DNA of 64,000 nucleotides from Hymenopus coronatus. Its lineage: Eukaryota; Arthropoda; Insecta; Mantodea; Hymenopodidae. Shown here piece after piece: positions 10,546 through 22,664 of this stretch. The position numbers and the translations under genes are program-made. The stretch lies in contig CM060895.1 of NCBI GenBank assembly GCA_030762935.1, forward strand, positions 36,620,001 through 36,684,000. Reading direction: 5' to 3'. The notes beneath the pieces are model-generated. The model did not search any database. It was not told the DNA's origin and saw only the letters and a program-made list of their open reading frames with translations. Numbering within the stretch: position 1 is the stretch's first letter; every line of letters starts with the position of its first letter.

Positions 10546-12590
10546 AGAAATCATGATAATAGTATGCACATCTTCACTCACTCAGATTTTATCGCAGTGA
10601 ATTACAAGATACATCTTTACTGTATCGAAAGAAAATGCTCTCCTTTCACTCAAATATATTTGAATCATCCACAAGTTTGTTCAGTGTCGAGCGCCTATCC
10701 TTCATATTTTCATCATTTTTCAATCTGCACTCTCTTTCAGCGTTTACTGCTTATCTACTAGCAGGAATTAAACAAGTCAGGCAGTGAGCAATTATCAGTG
10801 CAATACGTGTCGGCAGAGACCACGCCTATCCCATCATGTCCGAACCTCAATCCGGCAATTTCGTGATCCCGCACCGAGCTCTAGTTATTACACATACTTT
10901 TCAAAGCGGGAGCTGTGGCTATGTTTGTCAATCTAGCCCAGGGTCGGCAAGATAAGAGCCCGCAGTGAACTTCTCTATCCCTACAATCGCCCCTTCCTTT
11001 TTCCATTCACCTGCCAGAGAAGCGGAGAGGTTGCGTGTGCAACAGTGGCGGTTATTCTTGAAGAACAAAAAAATATCTGTTCTCCCAGCCCCGATTAAAC
11101 ATTTGCCGTTCTCCCATATTCACACGTAAGCCCCCACTGCACTGGATGGACCGATTTCTTTAGCTCTGACTGCTGAAGAGAATAATGTGGACGAAAGCGT
11201 TAAGTTCCCACCTCTTGTACATTCCTTACCAGTCCTGTTCTAGCCCATTAGCTGGATGCTCCGTCCAACGATAAGAGGGAAGCGAACGACAATCGCATTG
11301 AACGACAAAACTGTGCAGCTTTTTAATTAGCTCTTTTTGAGTGGTTAGTTTACAGTACATAAGAATTTTTGGAGAGTCAGTTAAATATTCTCTAGCGGCG
11401 GAAAGAGGAAACCGCAGAACCTCGCGAAGAATTGATAAGCGCGAAAGCAAACCTTGTGGTCATTGGTTTCGTTCAGTTAAGATTTTGGTTTGAAGTTAAG
11501 ATAATACAACATCAGTGGATTGATTTAAAGTGAAAACAGAAAAAAGTTTACGTTGGACATTGGAAAGGCTAACAAAATAGTGTAGCTCGCACCAACACGA
11601 CCGACAGCAATTCCAGTTCTTCTTCTGATGATTTTGTTATGTAATCCAAATACTCATAGTTTTCAAACTTACAGTAGTTCTCAAAACATGATGACCTTGC
11701 CCCAGTCTTCTTCCAAAGTTTGGGTTAGGAGGTTTGCGGTTGCAAACCATCCTTCGCTGTTGCCAAGTCCTTCACTTACTGGTCCGTAAACTGAGGTGCG
11801 ATTCTCGACTTGCAAGTAGACTTTCCAAGAAACAGATTTTACTACGTTGGCTCTCGCCCCAAGTACAATTTCATTCTTTGTTTGCTAATGGTTATTGCGC
11901 AGTGGTAGGGGAGAGCGGTCCCGTTTGAGGGCCACCACGTTTTGGAGACAACTATGCATTCACAATGAGATGCAAGCGCTGCCGCGACGCAGCATAAACG
12001 CAAGCGCGAGATATACTGGCACTCACTTTATTGTTTCCACCTTGTTTGACAGCTCTGCGCTGACAACACGACTTTGTCGGACCGACACGACAGGGCTCTG
12101 CTTGGCCTACGTGTACCCCTCTCTGCAAATCTAATCACTTATTGCTTGCACACTCTTCTACCTTTCCGCAAAGTTTGAGATATGCGGGAAATTCTTTCTT
12201 AGTGTTGCAATTTTCACAAACGGCAGTGTCTGTGTGTGTGAAAGTTTTTTGCACCATTTTGGTGGTGATGAAGTGAATGTTTTGGTGCAGTTTAGATAAG
12301 TTTTAAATTGTGAGGTGGAAGTGTTAAATGAAAAAGAAAAGAAGGCATATATACAATTAAAATAAGTATATTTTTATATTATAATATAGTTAAAATTATT
12401 AATTTGCTACTTAACCACCAAAAGTAAATATATGTTAAGTAGGCGAGTTATTAAAAAAAATTGCATTATAGTACATTTATAAAATAAAGAAATGAAGTAG
12501 TTATTAACTAAAAGGTTAAATTGAGAGAATAAATTGCGTTTATTTAATATTTTAAATAAACAAAGTGAGATGAGAAATGAATATAACAAT
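10546..12590. other. repeat-poor stretch, GC-richer at 10.8-12.1 kb, no gene recognised
   Basis: This is one of the few regions without HX1. Base composition rises between about 10.8 and 12.1 kb. Short frames exist (for example a serine/aspartate-rich 22-codon end at about 11581-11645) but none matches a family I know. It could contain a promoter, UTR or small exons of a neighbouring gene; the sequence alone does not show this. Confidence 0.3.
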
Positions 12591-12601
12591 AATAGTCATA
12601 A

Positions 12602-12602
12602 A

Positions 12603-12633
<31 letters not shown>

Positions 12634-12641
12634 TAATCTCA
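12602..12641 (+). repeat. (AAT)n microsatellite
   Basis: About ten AAT/ATA trinucleotides, giving a poly-asparagine open frame that is an artefact. Confidence 0.95.
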
Positions 12642-13150
12642 ATATTAACAACAATAAAAATAAATAATAACGGTCCTTTTGCGGAATTAATAAACTTAAC
12701 TAGTAGAAACTTACTATAAATGCGGTTTCGAGCACATTTTCCGCTGGCTTCCAGAGGATAGAAGTTAGTCTTTGTAGTTAGGTATAATAGGTTATATTTA
12801 CTGGCTTCCAGTAGATAGAAGTGTAATTATACCTTTATTATTTTATATTTAACTTACTCCCTGCCGTCTAGTTTTAGTTACTGTAATAAAAATACGTATT
12901 TTTCTCTCCTTTTTTTTGGAAGTAAATTATTACTGCTTTAATTTATTTAGTTTGATTTAATATTTTTTTCTTTTGACTGTGTAATTTTAATTTATTTTGC
13001 TTTATAAGGTGTATTAGGTTAAGTTATCTGAAAAAAGTATGTATATATATATATAGTAACTTTTATGTATTGTATTTTGGGAAATAAATATTAAGTTTGG
13101 ATGTATGCTTCGGTATAGTAACCAAGGTGCCGGAGTAGGATATTCAGATT
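12642..13150. other. AT-rich spacer
   Basis: No gene. CTGGCTTCCAG(A/T)GGATAGAAGT-like sequence occurs twice (12744 and 12800). A (TA)n tract is at 13043-13056. Confidence 0.4.
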
Positions 13151-13151
<1 letters not shown>

Positions 13152-13181
<30 letters not shown>

Positions 13182-13187
13182 TTTTTT
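13152..13187 (+). repeat. (TTTA)n at an HX1 5' boundary
   Basis: A TTTA tetranucleotide run directly abuts the 5' end of the next HX1 copy, possibly grown from its T-rich target site. Confidence 0.9.
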
Positions 13188-13316
13188 CTCTACACGCACT
13201 ATGTACATAGTGTATAGAGAAGGTATTGCACTCCACCCAAAAATTCGATACCGAGATTTCACCGGAAATATATGTTTTAGGGTCCCCAATATCCTAAAAA
13301 GCATTTTCACAAAAAG

Positions 13317-13376
<60 letters not shown>

Positions 13377-14107
13377 GTGTGTCAATGTGTCTATGTGTCA
13401 GTCAGTGTGTCCGTGTGTCTGTGAAGACGATAACTCAAAAACGAAAAGTCGGTAAAATACCAAACTTGGTATTTAAGTTTAGCATTTTCCAGGGATGCGA
13501 CACAAAGATTTTGAGAAAAATCCCCCCACCCCAAACTACCCTTTACATGAAACTTTTTTCGAACATTTTGATTTTCTAAAAAATGGCTCTAACGATTTTG
13601 ATTAAAATATCGTATATTAAAGATATTTACATGACAAATGAAATTTATATTTTGAATTTTCTGGGAATAGCCTCTGAAGACTACTTTATTCTTGGTGAAT
13701 TTCAGGGAATTTTGCATAACTGCTAAACCGTAAGAGATGGACAAAAACTTATCACAAACAAATGTAGAGCACCTTAAAACACACAAGTTATGTTATACAC
13801 ATTTTTTCGTGGAGTTGATTGTTTTTGAGATATTCCTTGTTGTTTTTTTTTTCAGCTATAAAGACATACTTTTCTCATACAGGACTTGTGAACCCGAGAC
13901 CACACAGCAAAGAAACTTCAGTCGCAGAGCAACCAGCTTTTGACCATCACTTTAACCTATGGTACCCCCTTATTTCACCTTTACTAACAAGGAAGCAAGT
14001 AATAAGACTATTTCTGCTAATTTGTGCTCCATTAGATGAAGTAAATAGAATAATTTGTTGCAGTGATATAGAGAAAGTCATGTGAATGGACACATCAGAT
14101 TTTTTTA
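13185..14107 (+). mobile_element. HX1, full length, long TG tract
   Basis: Both ends are present. The 5' palindrome is at 13190-13220. The TG microsatellite (13320-13374) is the longest in this orientation, followed by variant TGTG/CAGT repeats to 13425. The 3' hairpin has lost one base (AATGGACACAT). Confidence 0.9.
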
Positions 14108-15450
14108 ATGAGACTTGTAAGCAGTTTTCAAGTCCTTCCAATTGGTTGCTAACCAAGAGGAAGCAAGTCCAGTGGTGGGGTTGCCACCTTTAGCCTCTGG
14201 ACAGCATAGGACACAGCATTTTCTCTGCAGCTGATGGAACAGTTATACCGCCGTGAGCCTTTTTAGTAGAACAAATTCAAAATTGTTGTGAAATTGGAGG
14301 TCCTATGTACTCAGAATGGCTGCATCAAGAATTCCACATCAAATATTTAATTACAGGTCACAAAGGAGAAGATGAAGAGATGGAATGAGACCGTAACAGG
14401 CCACTAGGTCTAATACTTGGATAGAAGATGATGATGATCTCTGTCTCATTAAAACACATAGTTTATTTCAAATTTTTGTAGTTTTAACCATTTACCTGTT
14501 ATTCTTTGTTATTGGTTTCAATTTTCCAACACTTTTGTATATTTCTGAAATGCTGTTTTATTTGTTTGGATATCTGGAAAGAAACAGTATAACGACCCGC
14601 TTTTAAACGTCCGACTGTCATTTCAGTCTCCTCTGTGACCCTTGTAATATAACGATATGATGGCCTTGAAGAGCAAAGGCAATTAATTAGTGTTACAATT
14701 CTAAGGTAAAGTTGAATTTTAGACCGGTATCACTTGTAAATTCTCGATGTCTTCTGGCTGTCAACATGAAATCCATTTTATTTCTTGTTTTACCTTTCGC
14801 AGATCTCCATGTCCATTTTCTTGGTGCAGTTTTCTAAGGAATGCATATAGAATATATATGTTATGCTTTTCAGTAAGCTGAAGAGTATATCCCTCTGACG
14901 TTTCTAAGCTATAAGGACCTAATAACAAGGGACAGGGCTTTAATGCAATACACATTTTTCCTCTTGCTGTCAGAAAATACACTCAATCGGTATTTGAGTT
15001 AATTACATTTCTAGCAACTTAAACAATATTTTATTTTGCACATAATGCAGGTTTTGCTTGTTTCGTTAAGGACGTAATATTTAAAATTATATTGCACATT
15101 TGCTTTATTTACATCTATATTCTAAAATTATGTATTTATTTTATTCATTTTACGTTCACATGTCATTTACAAATACGATATTTAGTAATGTTATTGAGTC
15201 AGTCTTGGCAACACTGATGGTAGCCGACACGCAACGCAATAAATAACTCACGTCAATCGATGTATTCCCAGCATTATCTGGTGGTAGGCGTTGTCTTACG
15301 GTATGCAAGTGGCTTATAAGGAGATCTCGAAACTGAGTTCAAAGTGATGGTTGTATTAATCATTAATATCGCTTAATATTTATATAAATGTAACCTAACA
15401 ATTATTTAAATGAAAGAACATTTAAAAAATGTCAACCTTAATGGTTTAGA
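14108..15450. other. unassigned region
   Basis: No intact gene. The stretch 14350-14430 reads, with stops, like the tail of a LINE endonuclease/RT protein (KRWNETVTGH), followed by GATGATGAT; this is weak. A 73-codon minus-strand frame at 14761-14982 has no recognised motif. Confidence 0.3.
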
Positions 15451-15454
15451 AGTG

Positions 15455-15715
15455 TCATAACGCAGTAGGCTAAAGCATGATGCTCTGGATCCCAGCTTTT
15501 GGATTCCGGGTTTTAAGTCCCGAGTATAGGGCCAGTGTGCAATGAGTATCGCGAGGAAAGTGAGAAGCTGCGGTAGGTAGCGGTCCCAGCCAAGAAACTA
15601 ACTCTTCAGCTGAGGAAAGCGTGACTTCCCTGTATCAGTTGGATGAACTCTGCCGTGGGTACGTGGTGGACATAAGGCCACAATCGGGTTGGCAGACCGC
15701 GGGATTTATTTGATA
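15455..15715 (+). mobile_element. SINE-E, tRNA-derived
   Basis: The head shows an A-box-like CATAACGCAGTAGGCTAAAG and the B-box-like GGGTTTTAAGTCCC about 45 bases later. A unique body (GCGAGGAAAGTGAGAAG, GGTAGCGGTCCCAGCC) follows. Only one copy occurs in the window, so the boundaries are estimated. Confidence 0.55.
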
Positions 15716-16578
15716 GTTTAGAAATTAAATTCCGACAATACTTTTGCAGGTGCGGAATCATTATCCAGTTGAAACTTCAACAATTCAGTGTTTTGGTACT
15801 TGAAAACGGTGAAGGCGTTGATTTCATACAATCATATCAAAAGTAAAAGTGAGTGATGAAGCTAGGTTATAGAGACATTACATAATTATTCATATGGTTT
15901 CCGCAAAAGTTACATATTCTGGGAGAGATCACATAAACTTGCCTTAAATTGTTACTCCATCCTAGTATAATGTCTTAGAATTAACATAAAAGACCAAGGG
16001 GTCCCCAGCCACTGGAACGAAGCACCGCGTAAAATGTCTGTTCCACATAAGTTTGCCCGATATCGTTAACGGTCACGTGAATTAAATCTGGTTTCTTATA
16101 AGCTGCCTCTCACAATTCCCAACCTCTGTCCTCTAATTGGCTAAGTACACCTTTGAATGCGATTATGAACATTCTGTTATGGTAGAGTAAGGTCAGCCTA
16201 GAGGCAGTTTTAAAATCAAGGTGACAACCACCTCCTCAAAAACCTGTCCTTTTTTCTGACATCTTCTAACAAGCACACTTCAATTGAAATAATCCAAAAA
16301 TGTTATAACCTTTCTTCTCCAGTAGAATTTCAAGAGTAACTTTTAATTCTCTTCAGCGCTGAAAATTACCTCTCTGTCAAAGAAGTACTTGCTGGAATTG
16401 TACACCGGAAGATACTAACAAATTAATCTGTCCAAAACTATTTTTAGAGTTTAATTAGTGCTGAACAGTTTTGCAAGTTCACTCGAAAAGTTTTTCGTAA
16501 GTAGTTAAGAGACTTTAAAAGCAGCTTTCAGGGGACTCTTCAGTACACTGCCCATAGCTTTCATGTGCCAGTAAGTTT
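15716..16578. other. unassigned spacer
   Basis: No gene or family recognised on either strand. Confidence 0.35.
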
Positions 16579-17424
16579 AAAAATCTGATGTGGTCCATTC
16601 ACATGACTTTCTCTATATCTCTGTAAATTATTGTTGTTAATAAACTTATCTTTTATTTATTTCATGCTAATCGAGAAAAAATGGCAGAAATAGTCTTATT
16701 TCTTGCTTTATTGCAAGTAGAAGCGAAATAGGTTAAAGTGAAAGCAAAAGCTGGTTGCTATGTGACTGATGCTCCTTTGTTTGTATGGACAGGAGTTGAT
16801 AAATTCCTGTATGAGAAAAGTATAAGTTTTTCAAAGCTGAAACCAAGAAAAAGGAATATCTCAAAAACGATCAACTCCACGAAAAAAATTTATATAACAT
16901 AAATTGTGTGTTTTAACGTGCCCTACATTTTTTGTGGGTTAAGTTTTTATCCATCTCTTATGATTTAGTAGTTATGAAAAATGTATCCAGAATAAAGTAG
17001 TCTTCAGAGGCTATTCCCAGAAAATTCAAAATATACATTTTATTTGTCAGGTAAATAACTTTAATATACGACATTTTAATCAAAATCGTTAGAGCCATTT
17101 TTTAGAATATCAAAATTTACGAAAAAAGTTCCATGTAAAGGATAGTTTGGGGTGGGGGGATTTTTCTCAAAATCTTCGTGTCGCATCCCTGGAAGATACT
17201 AAACTTAGATACCAAGTTTGGTATTTTGCCGACTTTTCGTTTTTGAGTTATCGTGTTCACAGACACACGGACACACTAACACACGGACTTTTTTCTGAAA
17301 ATACTTTTTTTGGATACAGGGGACCCTAAAACATATATTTCCGCTGAAATCTCGGTATCGAATTTTTTGGTGGAGGGCAATACATTCTCTATACACTATG
17401 TACATAGTGAGTATAGAGAAAGAA
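16579..17424 (-). mobile_element. HX1, full length
   Basis: Complete copy with hairpin end at 16582-16607 and 5' end at 17424. The microsatellite is short (ACACACGGACACAC). Confidence 0.9.
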
Positions 17425-17950
17425 AAATGTCAGTTTAATGTAATCTTGAAATCTCATTTCTAAGTCATATTTTGTAATGTTGTAAAACACTTCGTAGTAA
17501 ATGCGTTTATAGTTTACATTTCTTCTCGTTGAAGGTTCTCCTGCTTAAGAGAGTGTTTCTTGACAAACCTCTGCAGAATCATCATGCTATTTGGCTATAG
17601 AGCGACAAGTTTCTTTAATTGTTTGCTTACAACACAAAATATCCCTTGCCTGGTTCACCATATTAGCCAGTGAGAGGAGACTAGTCACGTGGTATTTAAG
17701 AGATGCAAGGCAAACTTACGTGGAACAGACTTTAGGTCATTAGCGGTTCTTTGACACTTACGTGACACCTGGAAGGAAGAGACGAGTCTCAAGGGCGATC
17801 ATATTAAGATGACGATGGGCACAAGCATGCACGGGATCTCTAATGTTCCGTTTCAAGTTAGAACGCACCCGACAGCAAGAGGAAAGATCTAATTCTATGA
17901 GGTTTGGGACTTTAATAGTGGTAACTATTAACAACTGATACAAAAGAGAT
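17425..17950. other. unassigned spacer
   Basis: No recognised gene. It lies between an HX1 copy and the C-terminal end of a mariner pseudogene, so part of it may be mariner 3' non-coding sequence; no inverted repeat was found. Confidence 0.35.
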
Positions 17951-18680
17951 AATTTACCAAGATTTACTGCCCGTCAAAGTAGTCACCAGCATTGACTATA
18001 GCCCATTACCAACGATGTGGAAGACATAGGATACCTTTAGCAGCGCCTGTTGTGTTGATAAAACGAATGGAGCTGACGAATCTTTGAGATAGTTCTGAAA
18101 CGAGTGCCATGAAATAATTCCTTCATCTTAAGAATCAAGACAAAGTCACAAGGGCTTAAGTCCGGGGAGTATGGTGTATGGTGCAGCACTTACTTCGGCC
18201 ATAGAGGTCTCCCGTGGTGTGTACCATGTATCCAAGGTCGCGGGTTCAATGGCTTTTTTCGGAAGTAAAAATCCTTAGCATAGCTTCCTTCGGAAGGGAA
18301 GTAAATCCGTTGCTCCCGTGTTATAGATTTACGTCGCAGAAAAGAGCCTCAAGCAAAATATAGAATGGGACGCTGAGAACTACAGCAGTTAAAGAGCGTC
18401 CATAAATAAAACTCCATTTCCATTTTTCAGTCAACGTACAAACCAACCACACTTTGTGCTGTATGCGAGCATTGTCATGCAAAATGATGCAAAGCAGCTC
18501 GCAAGTCGTGCTCCAAAAATGAACAGTAATACTGCGTATTGCGATTTGCTGTGGAGGAACGTAGTGGGTTAGGATAACAGTCGTACACGAGAAGCACCAT
18601 AACTCTCACTTTGCTGCTGTTCTGATGAACTTTCGATCTTTGACGATACCTTCAGAGCCCACCCATCAGTTTATTATTAT
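17951..18680 (-). pseudogene. mariner/Tc1 transposase pseudogene split by a SINE
   Basis: The minus strand encodes, in order from 18680 down, a THYVPPQ-like segment with YYCSFLEH equivalents, and LHDNAR at about 18482-18465. After an insertion come the SPDLSPCDF block at about 18170-18143, KMKELFHGTRFRT, INTTGAA (about 18060) and LPHRW (about 18010). These are the hallmark blocks of a mariner DD34D transposase, including the second and third catalytic aspartates. Several frameshifts and stops are present, and a SINE (18207-18420) interrupts it. The N-terminal third is not recognisable. Confidence 0.75.
18207..18420 (+). mobile_element. SINE-D copy, inserted in mariner
   Basis: A degenerate tRNA head (CCGTGGTGTGTACCATG, then GGTCGCGGGTTCAAT) is followed by the family body: CTTCCTTCGGAAGGGAAGTA and AATGGGACGCTGAGAAC. 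It ends in CTCCATTTCC. Other copies are at 24325, 48490, 52360 (minus) and 58382 (minus). Confidence 0.8.
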
Positions 18681-18945
18681 TTATTTATTAACACAATATG
18701 TGGAATTGAAATTTTAAATTTTCACCAGTCTTTTCATTAACATGTTTATGATTGAATCTGATTTCACACTTCGTTAGATGGTACTTAGGCCACTCCTCCT
18801 TGAGTTCATGGCATGACTCTTTCTAACAGATCCTCTCTTGAAACCCTGGGTGGCGAATCATGTATACAGGTGGCTAAACTCAAAGTTTGGTCCCTTCAAG
18901 TCTTCATAGATTTGGCCTTCATTATTTCTTTAGGTATCTCGCCAG
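18681..18945. other. unassigned spacer
   Basis: It includes a TTTATTATTATTTATTT tract near 18671-18690. No gene. Confidence 0.35.
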
Positions 18946-19821
18946 TTTTTACTTTCTCTATACGCACTATGTACATATGTATAGAGAAGGTAGTGCACTC
19001 CACCCAAAAATTCGATACCGAGATTTCACCGGAAATATATGTTTTAGGGTCCCCTGTATCCAAAAAAGGTATTTACAGAAAAAGGTCCGTGTGTGTGTGT
19101 GTGTGTGTCCGTGTGTCTGTGAACACGATAACTCAAAAACGAAAAGTCGGTAAAAACCAAACTTGGTATTTAAGTTAAGTATCTTCCAGGGATGCGACAC
19201 GAAGATTTTGAGAAACATTCCCCACCCAAACTACCCTTTAAACGGAACTTTTTTCGAAAATTTTGATTTTCTAAAAAATGGCTCTAATGATTTTGATTAA
19301 AATATCGTATATTAAAGATATTTACCTTACAAATAAAATGTGTATTTTGAATTTTCTGGGAATAGCCTCTAAAGACCACTTTATTCTGGGTCAATTTTTC
19401 GGAATTTAGCCTAACTGCTAAACCGTAAGAGATGGACAAAAACTACCATACAACAAATGTAGAGCACTTTAAAACACACAATTTATGTTATATACATATT
19501 TTTCGTGGAGTTGGTAATTTTTTAGATATTCCTTGTTTTTGGTTTCAGCTATAAAACACATACTTTTCTCATACAGGACTTTGTGAACTTGTGTCCATAC
19601 AAACAAAGGAACTTCAGTCACATAGCAATCAGCTTTTGACTATCACTTTAACCTATGGTACTCCCTTATTTCGCTTCTGCTTACAAGGAATCAAGAAATA
19701 AGACTATTTCTGGTAATTTTTTCTCGATTAGCAGGAAGTAAATAGAAGCATAATCTTTTTAAAAATAATTTATTGCAGAGATATAGAGAAAGTCATGGAA
19801 TGGAACACATAAGATTTTTTT
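18946..19821 (+). mobile_element. HX1, full length
   Basis: Both ends are present. The TG tract is at 19089-19110. The hairpin has one base lost (CATGGAATGGAACACAT). Confidence 0.9.
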
Positions 19822-19844
19822 GTCTCTCTTCGAAGACGATTTTA

Positions 19845-20035
19845 TAAACTTGTGTTTCCTAATCCAAAGGGTTGTCTTATGCCTTCAATGAAGAAGGGCT
19901 CCTGCGATTTTTTGCAGGCATAGCTGTTTGTCGTTGATTTTTGTATTAAGAGAGCTCTTTTTAAGAATTTTGCTATGACATTCTCTATCTTCTTGAGATT
20001 GTTCATCACTAGGTAAGCCCATATTAGATGCCATT
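19845..20035 (-). pseudogene. LINE ORF2 C-terminal-like remnant joined to the satellite
   Basis: The minus strand is open from the array edge and reads WAYLVMNNLKKIENVIAKFL, then KRALLIQKSTTNSY, to a stop at about 19848. The pattern (KIE..IAKFLKRAL, then STTNSY and a hydrophobic block) resembles the region after the RT domain of non-LTR retrotransposons. It continues in the same frame as the adjacent 81-bp repeat. The assignment is by resemblance only. Confidence 0.4.
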
Positions 20036-22467
20036 TATAGCGGCCGGCATAAATTTAAGTTTGAAGAACTTTATCACAGTTGACAGGATAGACTTTGGAG
20101 TTTAGGAATGTCATATGTGGCGGCCATCTTAACTTTAAATCTTGAAGTACTTTATCACAGTTGACAGGATAGACTTTGGAGTTTATGACTGTCATATGTG
20201 GCGGCCATCTTAACTTTAAATCTTGAAGTACTTTATTACAGTTGACGGGATAGACTTTGGAGTTTAGGAATGTCATATGTGGCGGCCATCTTAGCTTTAA
20301 ATCTTGAACTTTATTACAGTTGTCAGGGATAGACTTTGGAGTTTAGGAATGTCATATGTGGCGGCCATCTTAACTTTAAATCTTGAAGTACTTTATTACA
20401 GTTGACAGGATAGACTTTGGAGTTTATGACTGTCATATGTGGCGGCCATCTTAACTTTAAATCTTGAAGTACTTTATCACAGTTGACAGGATAGACTTTG
20501 GAGTTTATGACTGTCATATGTGGCGGCCATCTTAACTTTAAATCTTGAAGTACTTTATTACAGTTGACGGGATAGACTTTGGAGTTGATGAATGTCATAT
20601 GTGGCGGCCATCTTAGCTTTAAATCTTGAACTTTATTACAGTTGTCAGGGATAGACTTTGGAGTTTAGGAATGTCATATGTGGCGGCCATCTTAACTTTA
20701 AATCTTGAAGTACTTTATTACAGTTGACAGGATAGACTTTGGAGTTTATGACTGTCATATGTGGCGGCCATCTTAACCTTAAATCTTGAAGTACTTTATT
20801 ACAGTTGACAGGATAGACTTTGGAGTTGATGAATGTCATATGTGGTGGCCGTCATAACTTTAAATCTTGAAGAACTTTATAACAGTTGACAGGATAGACT
20901 TTGGAGTTTAGGAATGTCTTGTGTGGTGGCCGTCATAACTTTAAAGCTTGAAGAACTTTATCACAGTTGACAGGATAGACTTTGGGGTTTAGGAATGTCT
21001 TATGTGGTGGCCGTCATAACTTTAAATCTTGAAGAACTTTATCACAGTTGGCAGGGATAGACTTTGGAGTTTAGGAATGTCTTGTGTGGTGGCCGTCATA
21101 ACTTTAAATCTTGAAGAACTTTATCACAGTTGGCAGGGATAGACTTTGGAGTTTAGGAATGTCTTGTGTGGTGGCCGTCATAACTTTAAATCTTGAAGAA
21201 CTTTATCACAGTTGACAGGATAGACTTTGGGGTTTATGACTGTCATATGTGGCGGCCATCTTAACTTTAAATCTTGAAGAACTTTATCGCAGTTGACAGG
21301 ATAGACTTTGGAGTTTAGGAATGTCATATGTGACGGCCATCTTAACCTTAAATCTTGAAGAACTTTATTACAGTTGACAGGATAGACTTTGGAGTTTAGG
21401 AATGTCATATGTGACGGCCATCTTAACTTTAAATCTTGAAGTACTTTATTACAGTTGACGGGATAGACTTTGGAGTTTAGGAATGTCATATGTGACGGCC
21501 ATCTTAACCTTAAATCTTGAAGAACTTTATTACAGTTGACAGGATAGACTTTGGAGTTTAGGAATGTCATATGTGACGGCCATCTTAACTTTAAATCTTG
21601 AAGAACTTTATTACAGTTGACAGGATAGACTTTGGAGTTTAGGAATGTCATATGTGACGGCCATCTTAACTTTAAATCTTGAAGAACTTTATTACAGTTG
21701 ACAGGATAGACTTTGGAGTTTAGGAATGTCATATGTGGCGGCCATCTTAACTTTAAATCTTGAAGAACTTTATTACAGTTGACAGGATAGACTTTGGAGT
21801 TTAGGAATGTCATATGTGACGGCCTTCATAACTTTAGCGCTTGAAGAACTTTATTACAGTTGACAGGATAGACTTTGGAGTTTAGGAATGTCATATGTGG
21901 CGGCCATCTTAACTTTAAATCTTGAAGAACTTTATTACAGTTGACAGGATAGACTTTGGAGTTTAGGAATGTCATATGTGCCGGCCATCTTAACTTTAAA
22001 TCTTGAAGAACTTTATCACAGTTGACAAGATAGACTTTGGAGTTTAGGAATGTCATATGTGCCGGCCATCTTAACTTTAAATCTTGAAGAACTTTATCAC
22101 AGTTGACAAGATAGACTTTGGAGTTTAGGAATGTCATATGTGGCGGCCATCTTAACTTTAAATCTTGAACAACTTTATCACAGTTGACAGGATAGACTTT
22201 GGAGTTTAGGAATGTCATATGTGGCGGCCATCTTAACTTTAAATCTTGAACAACTTTATCACAGTTGACAGGATAGACTTTGGAGATTATGAATACCATA
22301 TGTGGCAGCAGTCATAGCTTTAAAGCTTGAAGTACTTTATCACAGTTGACAGGGATAGACTTTGGAGATAAGGAATGTATTATGTGATGACCTTCATAGC
22401 TTTAAGTTTGAAGAACTTTATCACAGTTGGCAGGGATAGACTTTGGAACTTAGGAATGTCATATTAT
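20036..22467 (-). repeat. 81-bp satellite/minisatellite array, about 30 copies, open on minus strand
   Basis: About 30 head-to-tail monomers, modal length 81 bp (27 codons). The minus strand of most monomers encodes VYPVNCNKVLQDLKLRW flanked by SK and PPHMTFLN variants. Open frames of 211 codons (21178-21813) and 157 codons (21826-22299) span eight and six monomers; single-base indels at the (G)GGAT position break the frame elsewhere. A 79-bp variant recurs 322 bp apart (20319 and 20641), showing a four-monomer higher-order unit. Monomers from 20840 to 21180 form a subgroup (GTGTGGTGGCCGTCATAAC). Edge monomers are more diverged. No start, signal or known domain supports a real protein. Confidence 0.9.
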
Positions 22468-22664
22468 GGCTTTCGTTGCAGCCGTTTGCACTACAATGTT
22501 CGGCCACATGCTGCACAAGATGTGTCTGCTAAATTTGGGAAATTCTGCACCATCCACATACTCCTCGAACTTAAGCTCTTGTGACTTTGACTTGACTCCA
22601 AAGTTGAAGGAACCACTTTGTGTCATTCGCTTCAGACGGACATCACCTTCAGCAACTTTATAAC
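22468..22664 (+). pseudogene. mariner transposase C-terminal fragment, catalytically dead
   Basis: The plus strand reads LHYNVRPHAAQ at about 22485-22518, then after a frameshift CDFDLTPKLKEPLCVIRFRR at about 22576-22636. These are mariner catalytic-domain blocks; the aspartate expected in LHDN is tyrosine. It begins directly at the satellite edge, and no terminal inverted repeat was found. Confidence 0.7.

Noticed and set aside
21178..21813. 211-codon minus-strand open frame as a gene
   Set aside because: It is made entirely of 81-bp satellite monomers with no start context, signal or unique sequence. Kept as a repeat with an open question.
20036..22467. CRISPR array
   Set aside because: The repeats are contiguous with no unique spacers, and the context is a eukaryotic repeat region.
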